DNA of 64,000 bases from DASQUK01 sp963813485 (lineage in GTDB: Bacteria; Actinomycetota; Acidimicrobiia; Acidimicrobiales; VFJN01), in NCBI GenBank assembly GCA_963813485.1, contig CAWEZE010000020.1:62001-126000 (forward strand), read 5' to 3'. Numbering within the stretch: position 1 is the first letter of the stretch; each line of letters opens with the position of its first letter. The notes under the pieces were generated by a model, which was given only the letters and a program-made list of their open reading frames with translations, did no database searches and was not told where the DNA came from. Below, piece by piece: positions 8,431 to 16,420 of this stretch. The position numbers and the translations under genes are program-made.

Positions 8431-8589
8431 CGGCCGCTCGGGCTTCGACGCATGCTTCCCGCTCCACGGCCGCGGGCTTCGACGCATGCTTCCCGCTCCA
8501 CGGCCGCGCGGGCTTCGACGCATGCTTCCCGCTCCCACGGCCGCTCGGGCTTCGACGCATGCTTCCCGCTCCCACGGCCGCTCGGGCCG
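8431..8589. repeat. Tandem-repeat array, four 34-37 bp units
   Basis: Four near-identical units start at 8431, 8467, 8501 and 8538, followed by a partial unit. Each runs CGGCCG, 0-4 variable bases, then GGCTTCGACGCATGCTTCCC and GCTC(C)CA. Unit lengths are 36, 34, 37 and 37, so the frame is not kept, arguing against a coding repeat. Each unit has two palindromes, CGGCCG and GCATGC. It lies between the CMD gene and the internally deleted thiolase, inside the reverse-strand transcription unit. Confidence 0.9.
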
Positions 8590-8607
8590 GCCTCCCCTCG
8601 GTCAGGC

Positions 8608-8849
8608 TCAGTCAGCCTGGAACAGGCTCACCGTGCACACGCTGCCGCCGCCGACGAGATGCGCCAGCGCCGTCCTCGCGCCGGCTGGATGTAGCCGACG
8701 AACGCCTCGTCGACATCGGCCAGGGACATGCCGGCGTCGTGCAGGGCCACCAGCGCCGCGTCGCGGGCGAGGGCGGGGCCGCTGCGATCGGGGTACTTGC
8801 CGAAGCGGACCATCCCGATGCCCGCCACCGCCACATCGTCGATCCTCAC
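8608..8849 (-). pseudogene. Internally deleted thiolase / lipid-transfer-type acetyl-CoA acetyltransferase
   Basis: The frame starting at GTG 8849 (GTGA overlap with the OB-fold gene) reads DVAVAGIGMVRFGKYPDRS and LADVDEAFVGYIQPA, the first 50 or so residues of a SCP2-like thiolase. It then stops resembling one. In another frame, ending with TGA at 8608, the sequence reads ALAHLVGGGSVCTVSLFQAD, the typical C terminus of the same family. About 300 central residues, including the active site, are absent and the two ends are out of frame. It cannot be functional as read. Partner OB-fold genes normally accompany such thiolases, which supports an ancestral intact gene. An assembly collapse next to the repeat array is an alternative. 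Confidence 0.8.
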
Positions 8850-9289
8850 GCCCGGTCCCTCTCAGCCCCGACCGGGCGGAAGCGGAAGATCACGACGTCG
8901 TTGCCGTCCGCGTCCTCGCCCAAGGTCTCGAGGTCGAGCTCGACCTCCATGCCGATGTGGAAGTCGTCGCGCTCGCCCAGGAGGATCCCCTGCACCCGCG
9001 GGCCCTCGGGCAGATCGACCTGCGCGACCCCGTACGAACCCACTTTGCGGTCCCTCTTGGCGAAGAGCGGCACATGCACGTACGTCCACGTGTAGATGTG
9101 CCCGCGCGGGCCGAGCAGGACGTCGACGCACCCTTCGGCAAGGCAGCGGGCACACACGACGCGCCGGGGGAAGAAGTGCTCGCCGCACACTGGGCACCGG
9201 CTTCCGAGCAGGCGCGGCGCCTCGCTCGGGTCCTCCGGGAGCGTGAAGTAGCCGTCCTCGATCGGCCGGCGGGTCGGTCGGCGGACCAC
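8846..9289 (-). CDS. Zn-ribbon OB-fold acyl-CoA-binding protein (DUF35)
   Basis: A 147-residue protein with an N-terminal rubredoxin-like zinc ribbon (SRCPVCGEHFFPRRVVCARC, Cys at about 32, 35, 46, 49) and a C-terminal OB fold (GHIYTWTYVHVPLF through RFRPVG). DUF35 proteins bind acyl-CoA and work as partners of thiolases or hydratases in side-chain catabolism. The GTG start follows AGGAG. Its stop overlaps the start of the thiolase remnant, so its normal partner has been lost locally. It is divergent from the dehydrogenase gene at 9374, with 84 bp between them for both promoters. Confidence 0.9.
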   Translation of the reverse strand: MVRRPTRRPIEDGYFTLPEDPSEAPRLLGSRCPVCGEHFFPRRVVCARCLAEGCVDVLLGPRGHIYTWTYVHVPLFAKRDRKVGSYGVAQVDLPEGPRVQGILLGERDDFHIGMEVELDLETLGEDADGNDVVIFRFRPVGAERDRA

Positions 9290-9373
9290 AGGCTGCTCCT
9301 AACAGTCGTGTCAAGTCGCGAGGGGGATCGGGCTACGCTCCGGCTCGCTCGGCTCGAGGTGAGGGGAGAGTCC

Positions 9374-10279
9374 ATGGAGCATGTCGGGGTCATCGGTCTG
9401 GGCAACATCGGCGGGGCGATCGCTGCCAACCTGATCGCCGACGGCCACCGCGTCACGGTGAGCGACATCGATCCCATCCGCGCCAGCGCCGTCGCCGGCG
9501 CAGAGGCGGTGGGTGATGCGGCGGCGGTGGCGGCCGCGAGCGAGATCACGATCACCTCGTTGCCCACCCCGGATGCGGTTGCCGGTGTCGCCGACCAGTG
9601 GGTCGACGCGGCGGCTGCCGAAGCCATCCTGCTCGACATCTCGACCTCCGCCCCGCCGACCAATCGGGAGCTCGCGGCCAGGCTCCGGGGCAGCGGGCAT
9701 CACTTCGTGGAGGCACCGCTCACCGGAGGCGCGATCGGCGCTCAGAACCGGTCGCTCGTCTTCATGGTCGGCGGCGACGACGACGCTGTGGCGCGCTGCA
9801 TGCCGATCCTCGACAAGCTCGGTCGCGCCACGTTCCACCTCGGGCCGGTCGGGGCCGGCACCACGATGAAGCTGGCCAACAGCCTGCTGGCGTTCACCTG
9901 CATCTGGGCGTCGCTGGAGGCGTTGTCGCTGGCGGCTGCGGCCGGCCTGGACCTGCGGACGGCCGTCGACGTGGTACGCACCGGGGGCGCGACCAACTTC
10001 TTCATGGACCACATCGTCGACGGGATCGACACCCGTGGCCGCCCCCCGCAGTTCTCGCTGTCCCTGGCCGCGAAGGACGCCCGCCTGATCGACGACCTGG
10101 CGGCCGACTCGGGCATCCCGGCACCGGTCGCGGGAGCGATCCGCCAGGTCTTCGCCGACGCCGTCGAACGCGGCCTCGGCGAACGCGATTGGAGCGACCT
10201 GGTCCTCGCGGCCGAGGCCCGGACCGGGCTGGACCTCACGCTCGGACCCGCCCCGGACGCGGGCGGGGGCGCCGCATGA
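9374..10279 (+). CDS. NAD(P)-dependent 3-hydroxyisobutyrate dehydrogenase-family oxidoreductase
   Basis: A 301-residue beta-hydroxyacid dehydrogenase. It has the Rossmann motif GVIGLGNIGGAIAANL at the N terminus, the substrate loop VEAPLTGGAIGA (about 118-129), and the helix with catalytic Lys GAGTTMKLANSLLAF (K about 167). The C-terminal domain contains SLAAKDARLIDDLA. The ATG at 9374 has GAGGGGAGAG upstream. The stop overlaps the ligase start (ATGA). It may oxidise a 3-hydroxy acid, or reduce a semialdehyde, before or after CoA activation by the next gene; the true substrate cannot be told from sequence. Confidence 0.88.
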   Translation: MEHVGVIGLGNIGGAIAANLIADGHRVTVSDIDPIRASAVAGAEAVGDAAAVAAASEITITSLPTPDAVAGVADQWVDAAAAEAILLDISTSAPPTNRELAARLRGSGHHFVEAPLTGGAIGAQNRSLVFMVGGDDDAVARCMPILDKLGRATFHLGPVGAGTTMKLANSLLAFTCIWASLEALSLAAAAGLDLRTAVDVVRTGGATNFFMDHIVDGIDTRGRPPQFSLSLAAKDARLIDDLAADSGIPAPVAGAIRQVFADAVERGLGERDWSDLVLAAEARTGLDLTLGPAPDAGGGAA

Positions 10280-11814
10280 ACGACAATCCCGACCTCGGCG
10301 CCGCCCGCCTCCATCCCGCGGCCCAGGCCGCGCGCGACCCCGACCGCGTGGCGCTGGTGATGTCCGGCAGCGGGGAGGCCCGCACCTACCGCGAGCTCGA
10401 CGAGGCGTCGACCCGCCTGGCCCTGGTGCTGCGCGATCGCGGGCTGCGGCCGGGCGACCACCTGGCCGTGCTGCTCGACAACGAGCCCGTCTTCTTCGAG
10501 GCCGTGTGGGCCGGATTGCGGTCCGGGCTCTACGTCACGCCGATCAACTGGCACCTCACCGCGCCCGAGGCGGGCTACATCGTGGCCGACTGCGGCGCCA
10601 CCGCCCTGGTGACCTCGGCCCGACTGGGGGACACGGTGCGCGAGCTCGGCGACGATCTGGGGGCCGTCACCACCCGGCTGACGGTGGGCGGACAGCTCGA
10701 GGGGTTCGAGCCCTACGAGGAGTTGGTGTCGGGCCGGGCGCTCGACACCCTGCCCGAAGAATGCGAGGGCTCGTGGATGTTCTACTCGTCGGGCACCACC
10801 GGCCGGCCCAAGGGCATCGTGCCGCCTGCGGTCGGCGGCCGATTGGGAGCGCCGTCGCCGTTCACGACGCTGCTGACCAGGCTGTTCGGCTTCACCGACG
10901 AGACCGTGTACCTGAGCCCGGCGCCGCTCTACCACGCCGCGCCCGCCGGCTGGACCACCATGACGCAGCGGCTCGGCGGCACCGCCGTCGTGATGGAGCG
11001 CTTCGACCCGGTCGAGTTCCTGGCGCAGATCGAGCGCCACCGCGTCACCCATACGCAGGTCGTCCCCACACACCTCGTCCGCCTGCTGAAACTGCCAGAG
11101 CGGGATCGGACCCGCTTCGACCTGTCGAGCCTGCGGCTGCTGGTGCACGCCGCCGCTCCGTGCCCGGTCGAGCTGAAGCGGGCGGCGCTCGACTGGCTCG
11201 GCCCCATCATCCACGAGTTCTACTCGGGCAGCGAGGGCAGCGGGTTCTGCTACATCGGCCCCGACGACTGGCTCGCGCACCCTGGGTCGGTCGGGCGGTC
11301 CCTGCTGGGTGGCGTCCACATCGTGGGCGACGACGGGGAAGAGCTGCCGGCCGGCGACGCGGGCCAGGTGTGGTTCGAGACGCCCCACCGCTTCGAGTAC
11401 CACCGCGACCCCGAGAAGACGGCGGCGGCCTGGAACGAGCGGGGCTGGAGCACGCTCGGCGACATCGGCTGGGTCGACGGGGAGGGGTACCTCTACCTCA
11501 CCGACCGCGCCTCGAACATGATCATCTCCGGCGGGGTCAACATCTACCCCCGCGAGGTCGAGGACCAGCTCGTCATGCACCCGGCCGTCGCCGACGTGGC
11601 CGTGCTCGGGACACCCGACCCGGACTGGGGTGAGCAGGTCACCGCGTTCGTGCAGCCGATGCCCGGCACCGACGCGAGCGGTGCCCTTGCCGAAGAGCTG
11701 ATCGCGTTCTGCCGCGTCCGGCTGTCGCACTTCAAGTGCCCGCGCCAGGTGCGCTTCGTGGACGAACTGCCGCGCCTGCCCACGGGCAAGCTCCTCAAGC
11801 GCCTCCTGGTGTGA
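10276..11814 (+). CDS. AMP-dependent acyl-CoA synthetase
   Basis: A 512-residue ANL-superfamily ligase. The P-loop-like A3 motif YSSGTTGRPKGI is near 170, EFYSGSEGSG is motif A5, STLGDIGWVDGEGYLYLTDR is A7/A8 and the catalytic Lys sits in LPTGKLLKRL at the C terminus. It activates a carboxylic acid to an acyl-AMP and then acyl-CoA. The start overlaps the dehydrogenase stop, forming a two-gene operon divergent from the OB-fold/CMD/amidohydrolase set. Together the two units look like a pathway for an alicyclic or aromatic acid; the acid itself is not predictable. Confidence 0.92.
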   Translation: MNDNPDLGAARLHPAAQAARDPDRVALVMSGSGEARTYRELDEASTRLALVLRDRGLRPGDHLAVLLDNEPVFFEAVWAGLRSGLYVTPINWHLTAPEAGYIVADCGATALVTSARLGDTVRELGDDLGAVTTRLTVGGQLEGFEPYEELVSGRALDTLPEECEGSWMFYSSGTTGRPKGIVPPAVGGRLGAPSPFTTLLTRLFGFTDETVYLSPAPLYHAAPAGWTTMTQRLGGTAVVMERFDPVEFLAQIERHRVTHTQVVPTHLVRLLKLPERDRTRFDLSSLRLLVHAAAPCPVELKRAALDWLGPIIHEFYSGSEGSGFCYIGPDDWLAHPGSVGRSLLGGVHIVGDDGEELPAGDAGQVWFETPHRFEYHRDPEKTAAAWNERGWSTLGDIGWVDGEGYLYLTDRASNMIISGGVNIYPREVEDQLVMHPAVADVAVLGTPDPDWGEQVTAFVQPMPGTDASGALAEELIAFCRVRLSHFKCPRQVRFVDELPRLPTGKLLKRLLV

Positions 11815-11867
11815 GCCTGGAGGTCACAGGGGCATCTTCCCGAGGCGATGGGTTCCGCCGGGGCGAC

Positions 11868-13112
11868 TCAGGGGAACAGACCGCGGGCGGCGATGGCCGC
11901 CGCCACCCGCTCGACCGCCACCACGTGGGCGGCGGTGCGCATGCCGACGTTCAGCGTCTGCGCCCGAGCCCATACTGCGGTGAAGGCGGCATCCATCCGC
12001 TGCCGCAGCCGCTCTGCCACCACCTGTTCCTCCCAGGGGTAGCCCTGCAGCGCCTGCGCCCACTCGAAGTAGCTGGCCGTGACGCCACCCGCGTTGGCCA
12101 GGATGTCGGGTACGACCACGACCCCCCTGTCGTCGAGGACGGGTTGTGCCTCGACCGTGGTCGGCCCGTTCGCGGCCTCGACGACCACGTCGGCCGTGAT
12201 CCGCTTGGCGACCACCGTGTCGATGCATCCGCCCAGCGCCGCCGGCACCAGGAGCTCGCACTCGACATCCCACAAGGCGTCGCCGGCGATGCTGTCAGCG
12301 CCGGCGAAGCCCACCACCGAGCCCGTCTCGGACACGTGGTCCGACAGCGCATTGATGTCGAGGCCCCCCTCGTTGATCACGGCGCCGCCGATGTCGCTCA
12401 CCGCCACCACCCGCATGCCGGCCGACGTGAGCAGGAACGCCAGCGGCCCACCCACCTTGCCGAATCCCTGGACCACGGCCCGGCTGCCCACCATCGGGAT
12501 CTCCAGCTCCCGAAACGCCGCCCGGGCGCACGTCAGGCAACCCGCGGACGTGGCGCCGGCGTGGCCACGGGAGCCACCGATCGACAGCGGCTTGCCCGTC
12601 ACGGACGCCGCGAGGTTCTTGCCCGACACCATCGAGAGCGTGTCCACCAGCCACGCCATCACCCGGCTGTCGGTGTTGACGTCTGGCGCCGGGATGTCGG
12701 TTTCGGGGCCGAGCAGCGGGCTGATCTCGTATGCGAAGCGGCGAGTCAACCGCTCGAGCTCACCTCCCGACAGCACCCGCGGATCGCAGCGCACGCCGCC
12801 CTTGGCGCCGCCGAAGGGCAGGTCGAGCACCGCAGTCTTGAACGTCATCATCGCCGCCAGCGCCTTGACCTCGTCGGCGTCGAGGTCGGGATGGAATCGG
12901 ATCCCACCCTTGCCGGGCCCGCGGGTCGTGTCGTGGTGTACCCGCCAGCCGGTGAAGACCTCGACCGATCCGTCATCGAGGCGCACCGGGATCGAAACCT
13001 CGAGCGTGCGTCGGGGCGTGCGCAGCATCCGGTGCACGTCCGCATCCAGCTTGGCCAACTCGGCGGCCTCGTCCAGTCGCTCGAGCACCCCCTGCCAAGC
13101 ACTGTGACTCAT
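11868..13112 (-). CDS. Glu/Leu/Phe/Val dehydrogenase (NAD(P)-glutamate dehydrogenase type)
   Basis: A 414-residue amino-acid dehydrogenase. The substrate domain has KGGIRFHPDLDADEVKALA, MTFKTAVLDLPFGGAKGGV (catalytic-region Lys) and PETDIPAPDVNTD. The dinucleotide domain has VVQGFGKVGGPLAFLL and VPDILANAGGVTASYFEW. It reversibly deaminates an amino acid, most likely glutamate, in the cytoplasm. ATG 13112 follows AAGGAG. It is a single gene convergent with the ligase. The divergent side carries an arginine-to-ornithine/proline pair whose products feed glutamate, so a shared role in arginine catabolism is plausible. Confidence 0.9.
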   Translation of the reverse strand: MSHSAWQGVLERLDEAAELAKLDADVHRMLRTPRRTLEVSIPVRLDDGSVEVFTGWRVHHDTTRGPGKGGIRFHPDLDADEVKALAAMMTFKTAVLDLPFGGAKGGVRCDPRVLSGGELERLTRRFAYEISPLLGPETDIPAPDVNTDSRVMAWLVDTLSMVSGKNLAASVTGKPLSIGGSRGHAGATSAGCLTCARAAFRELEIPMVGSRAVVQGFGKVGGPLAFLLTSAGMRVVAVSDIGGAVINEGGLDINALSDHVSETGSVVGFAGADSIAGDALWDVECELLVPAALGGCIDTVVAKRITADVVVEAANGPTTVEAQPVLDDRGVVVVPDILANAGGVTASYFEWAQALQGYPWEEQVVAERLRQRMDAAFTAVWARAQTLNVGMRTAAHVVAVERVAAAIAARGLFP

Positions 13113-13188
13113 TACGTCTCCTTCGGCGGCCGACGCCGTTGGCGGCTGGCGCTCCCCGGGCTGGTCCCGAAATGATTCGGAGTCGACG

Positions 13189-13698
13189 CTACTGCCGTCC
13201 GTCGCTTTCCGTGGCGCCGGGGCCCGCGGCCGGCTCGGCGTCGGGCTCAGCGGCCGTGGCACCGGCGGAGGCGTCGGCACTGCCCTCGGCGCCGTTGGCG
13301 GGCGTGACGTCACCACCCGTGGCTTCCTCGCCCGGCGGGCTGGAAACAGCCGAAGCCGATCCCGGGTCCGCCGCCACCGGCGGATAGTAGATGTAGAGGC
13401 CCCGAATGACGTCGAGCAGCTGCTCCCCCGCCCAGCCGTCGGCCAGGGCGACCGTGATGACACTGCTGTTGACGTGGACCCGGGTGACTCCACCGGTGGC
13501 GAACAGCCGACGGGCAAGCTCGTCGACGGCCCGGTTGTCGACGATGTCGTCGGCGGACGCGTAGCGCTCGTGCCCCATGCCCGTCAGCGAGCGATTGATC
13601 TCGAACCGAGCGATGCCTGGTGTCCGCGACGGCTTCTCGACGACGTTGATGGGCTGGCCCATGGCGGGCGGCATGATATCGGTGCCGTCCCCGGCCAT
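13189..13698 (-). CDS. NifU/Nfu N-terminal-domain protein with acidic Ala/Pro-rich tail
   Basis: The first 100 or so residues match the Nfu_N fold: NVVEKPSRTPGIARFEINR, DELARRLFATGGVTRVHV and SSVITVALADGW. The remaining 70 residues are a low-complexity Ala/Gly/Pro/Asp/Glu tail. The C-terminal CxxC Nfu domain that binds Fe-S clusters is missing, so it probably does not carry a cluster by itself. The start is uncertain: ATG 13698 is given; GTG 13728, ATG 13674 and ATG 13662 are in frame. It is divergent from the ornithine cyclodeaminase-like gene with only 41 bp between. Confidence 0.75.
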   Translation of the reverse strand: MAGDGTDIMPPAMGQPINVVEKPSRTPGIARFEINRSLTGMGHERYASADDIVDNRAVDELARRLFATGGVTRVHVNSSVITVALADGWAGEQLLDVIRGLYIYYPPVAADPGSASAVSSPPGEEATGGDVTPANGAEGSADASAGATAAEPDAEPAAGPGATESDGRQ

Positions 13699-13739
13699 CG
13701 GAAACCCGACGACCCGTACCCCTCGCACAAAGGAGTGTG

Positions 13740-14951
13740 ATGGCTACCGAGACCATCGAGGTCAGCGGCCACATCGTTGATTCGCTGCTACTGGCCAAGA
13801 TCCTCGACACGATCCTGGACGCCGGCTGCGACTACGAGATCGCCGAGTTCCAGATCGGCAAGACCAGCCTCGATGCCAGCCGTGCCCGCATCGAGGTCAG
13901 CGGCGACGACGAGGTGCTGGGCCCTCTGCTCGACTCACTACAGATGCACGGCGCCAACCGGGTGGACCAGTCGGATGCTCGCCTGGTGCCCGCCGAGGTG
14001 GACGGCGTGCTGCCCGCCGGCTTCTACTCGACGACCAACCTGGCCACCGAGGTGCGGGTAGACGGACGCTGGCTGACGGTGGAGAACCCGGAGATGGACT
14101 GTGCGTTGGTCCTGCACGACGGCCACGCCCGTACCGCGCCCATGCACCGGGTCGCGGCCGGCGACCCCGTGGTGGTGGGCAGCGACGGCGTGCGGGTGCA
14201 GGCGCCCGCGCACGCCCGCGACACCCAGGTCTTCGAGTTCATGGCCTCGGAGGTGTCGTCGGAGAAGCCCAAGGCGCTGCTCGTCTCCCGCGTGGCCGAC
14301 CGCCTGCGGGCCGCACGTGATCGCGGCGGGAAGGTCCTGGTCGTCTGCGGCCCGGCGGTCGTGCACACGGGCGGCGCGCCCGACCTGGCCCGGCTCGTGT
14401 CCGCCGGCTGGGTCGACGTGCTGTTCGCCGGTAACGGGTTCGCCGCGCACGACATCGAGGCCAACGTGCTGGGCACGTCGCTAGGGGTGTCCGTGGCCGA
14501 GGGGGTGCCGACCGAGGGGGGTCACGCCAACCACATCCGGGTCATCAACGAGGTGCGGCGCCACGGCTCGATCGCCGCGGCGGTGGATGCCGGCTTCGTG
14601 ACCGGCGGCGTGATGCACGCCTGCGTCAAGGCCGGGGTGCCGTTCGTGCTGGGCGGGTCGATCCGGGACGACGGGCCGCTCCCCGACGTCATCTCCGACA
14701 CCGTCGCCGCCGCCGACGCACTGCGCGAGCACATCCCCGGCGTGACGGCCGCCCTCATGCTGGCGTCGACGCTGCACGCCATCGCCACGGGTAACTGCCT
14801 GCCGGCCGGGGTGGAGACGTTCTGCGTGGACATCAACCAGGCGGTGGTCACCAAGCTGGCCGACCGGGGCAGCCACCAGGCGCTGGGGATCGTGACCGAC
14901 GTGGGCCTGTTCGTCCGCCAGCTCGTCGACCACCTCCTCGGGCCGCGGTGA
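13740..14951 (+). CDS. TIGR00300/LOR-SDH-domain protein, ornithine cyclodeaminase-type
   Basis: A 403-residue protein with an N-terminal LOR/SDH-like domain (TIEVSGHIVDSLLLAKILD, EIAEFQIGKT) and a Rossmann C-terminal part (VLVVCGPAVVHTGGAPDL, VDVLFAGNGFAAHDIEANV). It matches TIGR00300 and the C-terminal half of the cyanobacterial bifunctional enzyme AgrE/ArgZ, where this part converts ornithine to proline with release of ammonia. The ATG at 13740 follows AAAGGAG. Eight bases downstream is an amidinotransferase-fold gene that corresponds to the N-terminal half of the same enzyme. Assignment to ornithine cyclodeamination rests on family plus neighbour. Confidence 0.85.
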   Translation: MATETIEVSGHIVDSLLLAKILDTILDAGCDYEIAEFQIGKTSLDASRARIEVSGDDEVLGPLLDSLQMHGANRVDQSDARLVPAEVDGVLPAGFYSTTNLATEVRVDGRWLTVENPEMDCALVLHDGHARTAPMHRVAAGDPVVVGSDGVRVQAPAHARDTQVFEFMASEVSSEKPKALLVSRVADRLRAARDRGGKVLVVCGPAVVHTGGAPDLARLVSAGWVDVLFAGNGFAAHDIEANVLGTSLGVSVAEGVPTEGGHANHIRVINEVRRHGSIAAAVDAGFVTGGVMHACVKAGVPFVLGGSIRDDGPLPDVISDTVAAADALREHIPGVTAALMLASTLHAIATGNCLPAGVETFCVDINQAVVTKLADRGSHQALGIVTDVGLFVRQLVDHLLGPR

Positions 14952-14958
14952 GCCGGCC

Positions 14959-15837
14959 ATGACGGAACCTGCCGGGGGCCTCCAGTGGGGGCGTCGCTAC
15001 CTCATGTGCCCGCCGCGGCACTTCGGTGTCCTCTACGAGATCAACCCCTGGATGAGCCGCGAGGTGTCGGTCGACCCCGAGCGGGCGCTGGCCCAGTGGG
15101 AAGGCCTGGTGACGACGCTCGAGGCCGCCGGCGCCGACGTGGTGGTGATGGAGCCCGAGGCCGACGTGCCCGACCTGGTGTTCACCGCCAACGCCGGGCT
15201 GGTCAACGGTGGCCAGTTCGTGCCGAGCCACTTCCGGCATCCCGAACGCCGGCCGGAGACGCCGATCAACGCGGCCTGGTTCGGCAAGCGGGACTGGCGG
15301 GTCGACCACCTACCGGCCGAACTCGACCACGAGGGCGCCGGCGACGCCCTGCCGTTCACGCCCGAGGACGGGCGGACCGTGCTGCTCTCGGGCTACTCGT
15401 TCCGCTCCGACGCCGGCGCCGCCACCGCGCTGTCGTCGCTGCTGGCATGCCCGGTCCGGCCCATCCAGCTCGTCGACCCCCGCCTGTACCACCTGGACCT
15501 CACGTTCTGCCCGCTCGACTCGCGGCGCGCCGTCGTGGCGCCGCTCGGCTGGGACGCCTACGGCCGCAAGGTGGTCGAGGCCCTGGTACCCGAGCCCCTG
15601 GTGCTCAGCGACGACGAGACCTTGTCGTTCTGTGCCAACTCGGTCGTGGTCGGGACCACCATCGTCATGCCGGCGGTCCCGCCCCGGGTGGGGCGCCAGC
15701 TCGAGGCCTGGGGGTTCACCGTCGTCGGCTGCCAGGTCGACGAGTTCCTCAAGGCCGGTGGCGGATGCCGTTGCCTGACGCTGGCTCTGGACGTGCGGGT
15801 CAGTCCCGACGCGCCGCCGGCACCGGAGCCGTTGTAG
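14959..15837 (+). CDS. Amidinotransferase-fold hydrolase, arginine dihydrolase-like
   Basis: A 292-residue pentein-fold protein. Catalytic features visible are the Glu/Asp in VFTANAGLV, His in LYHLDLTFCPLD (about 178) and the nucleophilic Cys in LKAGGGCRCLTL near the C terminus. The family includes dimethylarginine hydrolase, arginine deiminase and the arginine dihydrolase half of AgrE/ArgZ, which makes ornithine, CO2 and two ammonia. It lies 8 bp after the LOR/SDH-type gene, so the two halves of AgrE are encoded here as neighbouring genes. Its 3' end overlaps the convergent membrane-protein gene by 38 bp. Dimethylargininase is the alternative. Confidence 0.85.
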   Translation: MTEPAGGLQWGRRYLMCPPRHFGVLYEINPWMSREVSVDPERALAQWEGLVTTLEAAGADVVVMEPEADVPDLVFTANAGLVNGGQFVPSHFRHPERRPETPINAAWFGKRDWRVDHLPAELDHEGAGDALPFTPEDGRTVLLSGYSFRSDAGAATALSSLLACPVRPIQLVDPRLYHLDLTFCPLDSRRAVVAPLGWDAYGRKVVEALVPEPLVLSDDETLSFCANSVVVGTTIVMPAVPPRVGRQLEAWGFTVVGCQVDEFLKAGGGCRCLTLALDVRVSPDAPPAPEPL

Positions 15838-16213
15838 GCGGGCGCGCGGCCTCCCGCCGCGTCTCCCGCCAGGCGAGCACCGCCAGCACGATCGACACCA
15901 CGGCCAGGACCGTGTGCACGACCTTGAACCCGAGGTCGTGGTCGGCGGCGAGGATCCCGATGCCGCGCACGACCCAGACGGCGATGGTCCATGCGGACAG
16001 CGCACCCACCGCGACGACCGTGGCCTGCCCCAGCCGCCGCCCCAGCGCCACCGCGACGGCGATGGCCAGAAGGGTGAAGCTCAGTGCCAGGAGGGTCCGC
16101 CCCCAACGCTCCCCGGTGTCGAGGTCGGCATCGCGCCAGATGTTGGCGATGCGGGTGGTCCACACGAGGAACGTCCAGGCGACGAGCGCAACAGCGGCCC
16201 GATGGCGTCGCAT
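15800..16213 (-). CDS. Four-helix integral membrane protein
   Basis: About 137 residues with four hydrophobic helices: AAVALVAWTFLVWTTRI, LLALSFTLLAIAVAVAL, ATVVAVGALSAWTIAVWVV and VVHTVLAVVSIVLAVLAW, ending in a short Arg/Pro-rich tail. I know no family for it. ATG 16213 is chosen because it puts a basic MRRHR end before the first helix; a GTG at 16264 would overlap the small acidic gene upstream. The 3' end overlaps the arginine-dihydrolase-like gene. Confidence 0.7.
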   Translation of the reverse strand: MRRHRAAVALVAWTFLVWTTRIANIWRDADLDTGERWGRTLLALSFTLLAIAVAVALGRRLGQATVVAVGALSAWTIAVWVVRGIGILAADHDLGFKVVHTVLAVVSIVLAVLAWRETRREAARPPTTAPVPAARRD

Positions 16214-16260
16214 CCAGCCGAGGGTAGGGGCGGGAGCGATCCCGTCACCAACGTGGGCGG

Positions 16261-16419
16261 TCACACGGGCGGCGACCCGCCCATTCCCTCGGTGGGCTCG
16301 TACTCGTCGGGTTCCTCGTCGTCGGGTAGCAGGTCATCGTCGTCGGCCTGCTTGCGCGCCTCGTCGATGTGCCGGCCCACGTCGTCGAGCCGCTCCTGCA
16401 TCTCTTCAGGATCGGGCAT
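16261..16419 (-). CDS. Small acidic protein downstream of rnhB
   Basis: A 52-residue frame starting one base after the rnhB stop (TGA-C-ATG). It reads MPDPEEMQERLDDVGRHIDE then ARKQADDDDLLPDDEEPDEY and ends EGMGGSPPV. The first half predicts as an amphipathic helix and the rest is strongly acidic. The ATG has no obvious ribosome site and is probably coupled to rnhB termination. Short helical acidic proteins of this pattern are common in actinobacteria, but I cannot name a function. Confidence 0.65.
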   Translation of the reverse strand: MPDPEEMQERLDDVGRHIDEARKQADDDDLLPDDEEPDEYEPTEGMGGSPPV

Positions 16420-16420
16420 G

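Noticed and set aside
8431..8589. CRISPR array
   Set aside because: Units are contiguous with no unique spacers and no cas genes nearby.
6587..9373. Very long forward-strand open frame through the amidohydrolase and CMD region
   Set aside because: It runs antisense to well-supported genes, its translation is Arg/Gly/Pro-rich without motifs, and only its last part (from ATG 9374) is a real dehydrogenase.
11736..13175. 479-codon forward frame opposite the glutamate-type dehydrogenase
   Set aside because: A high-GC shadow frame of the reverse-strand gene, whose dehydrogenase motifs are all intact.
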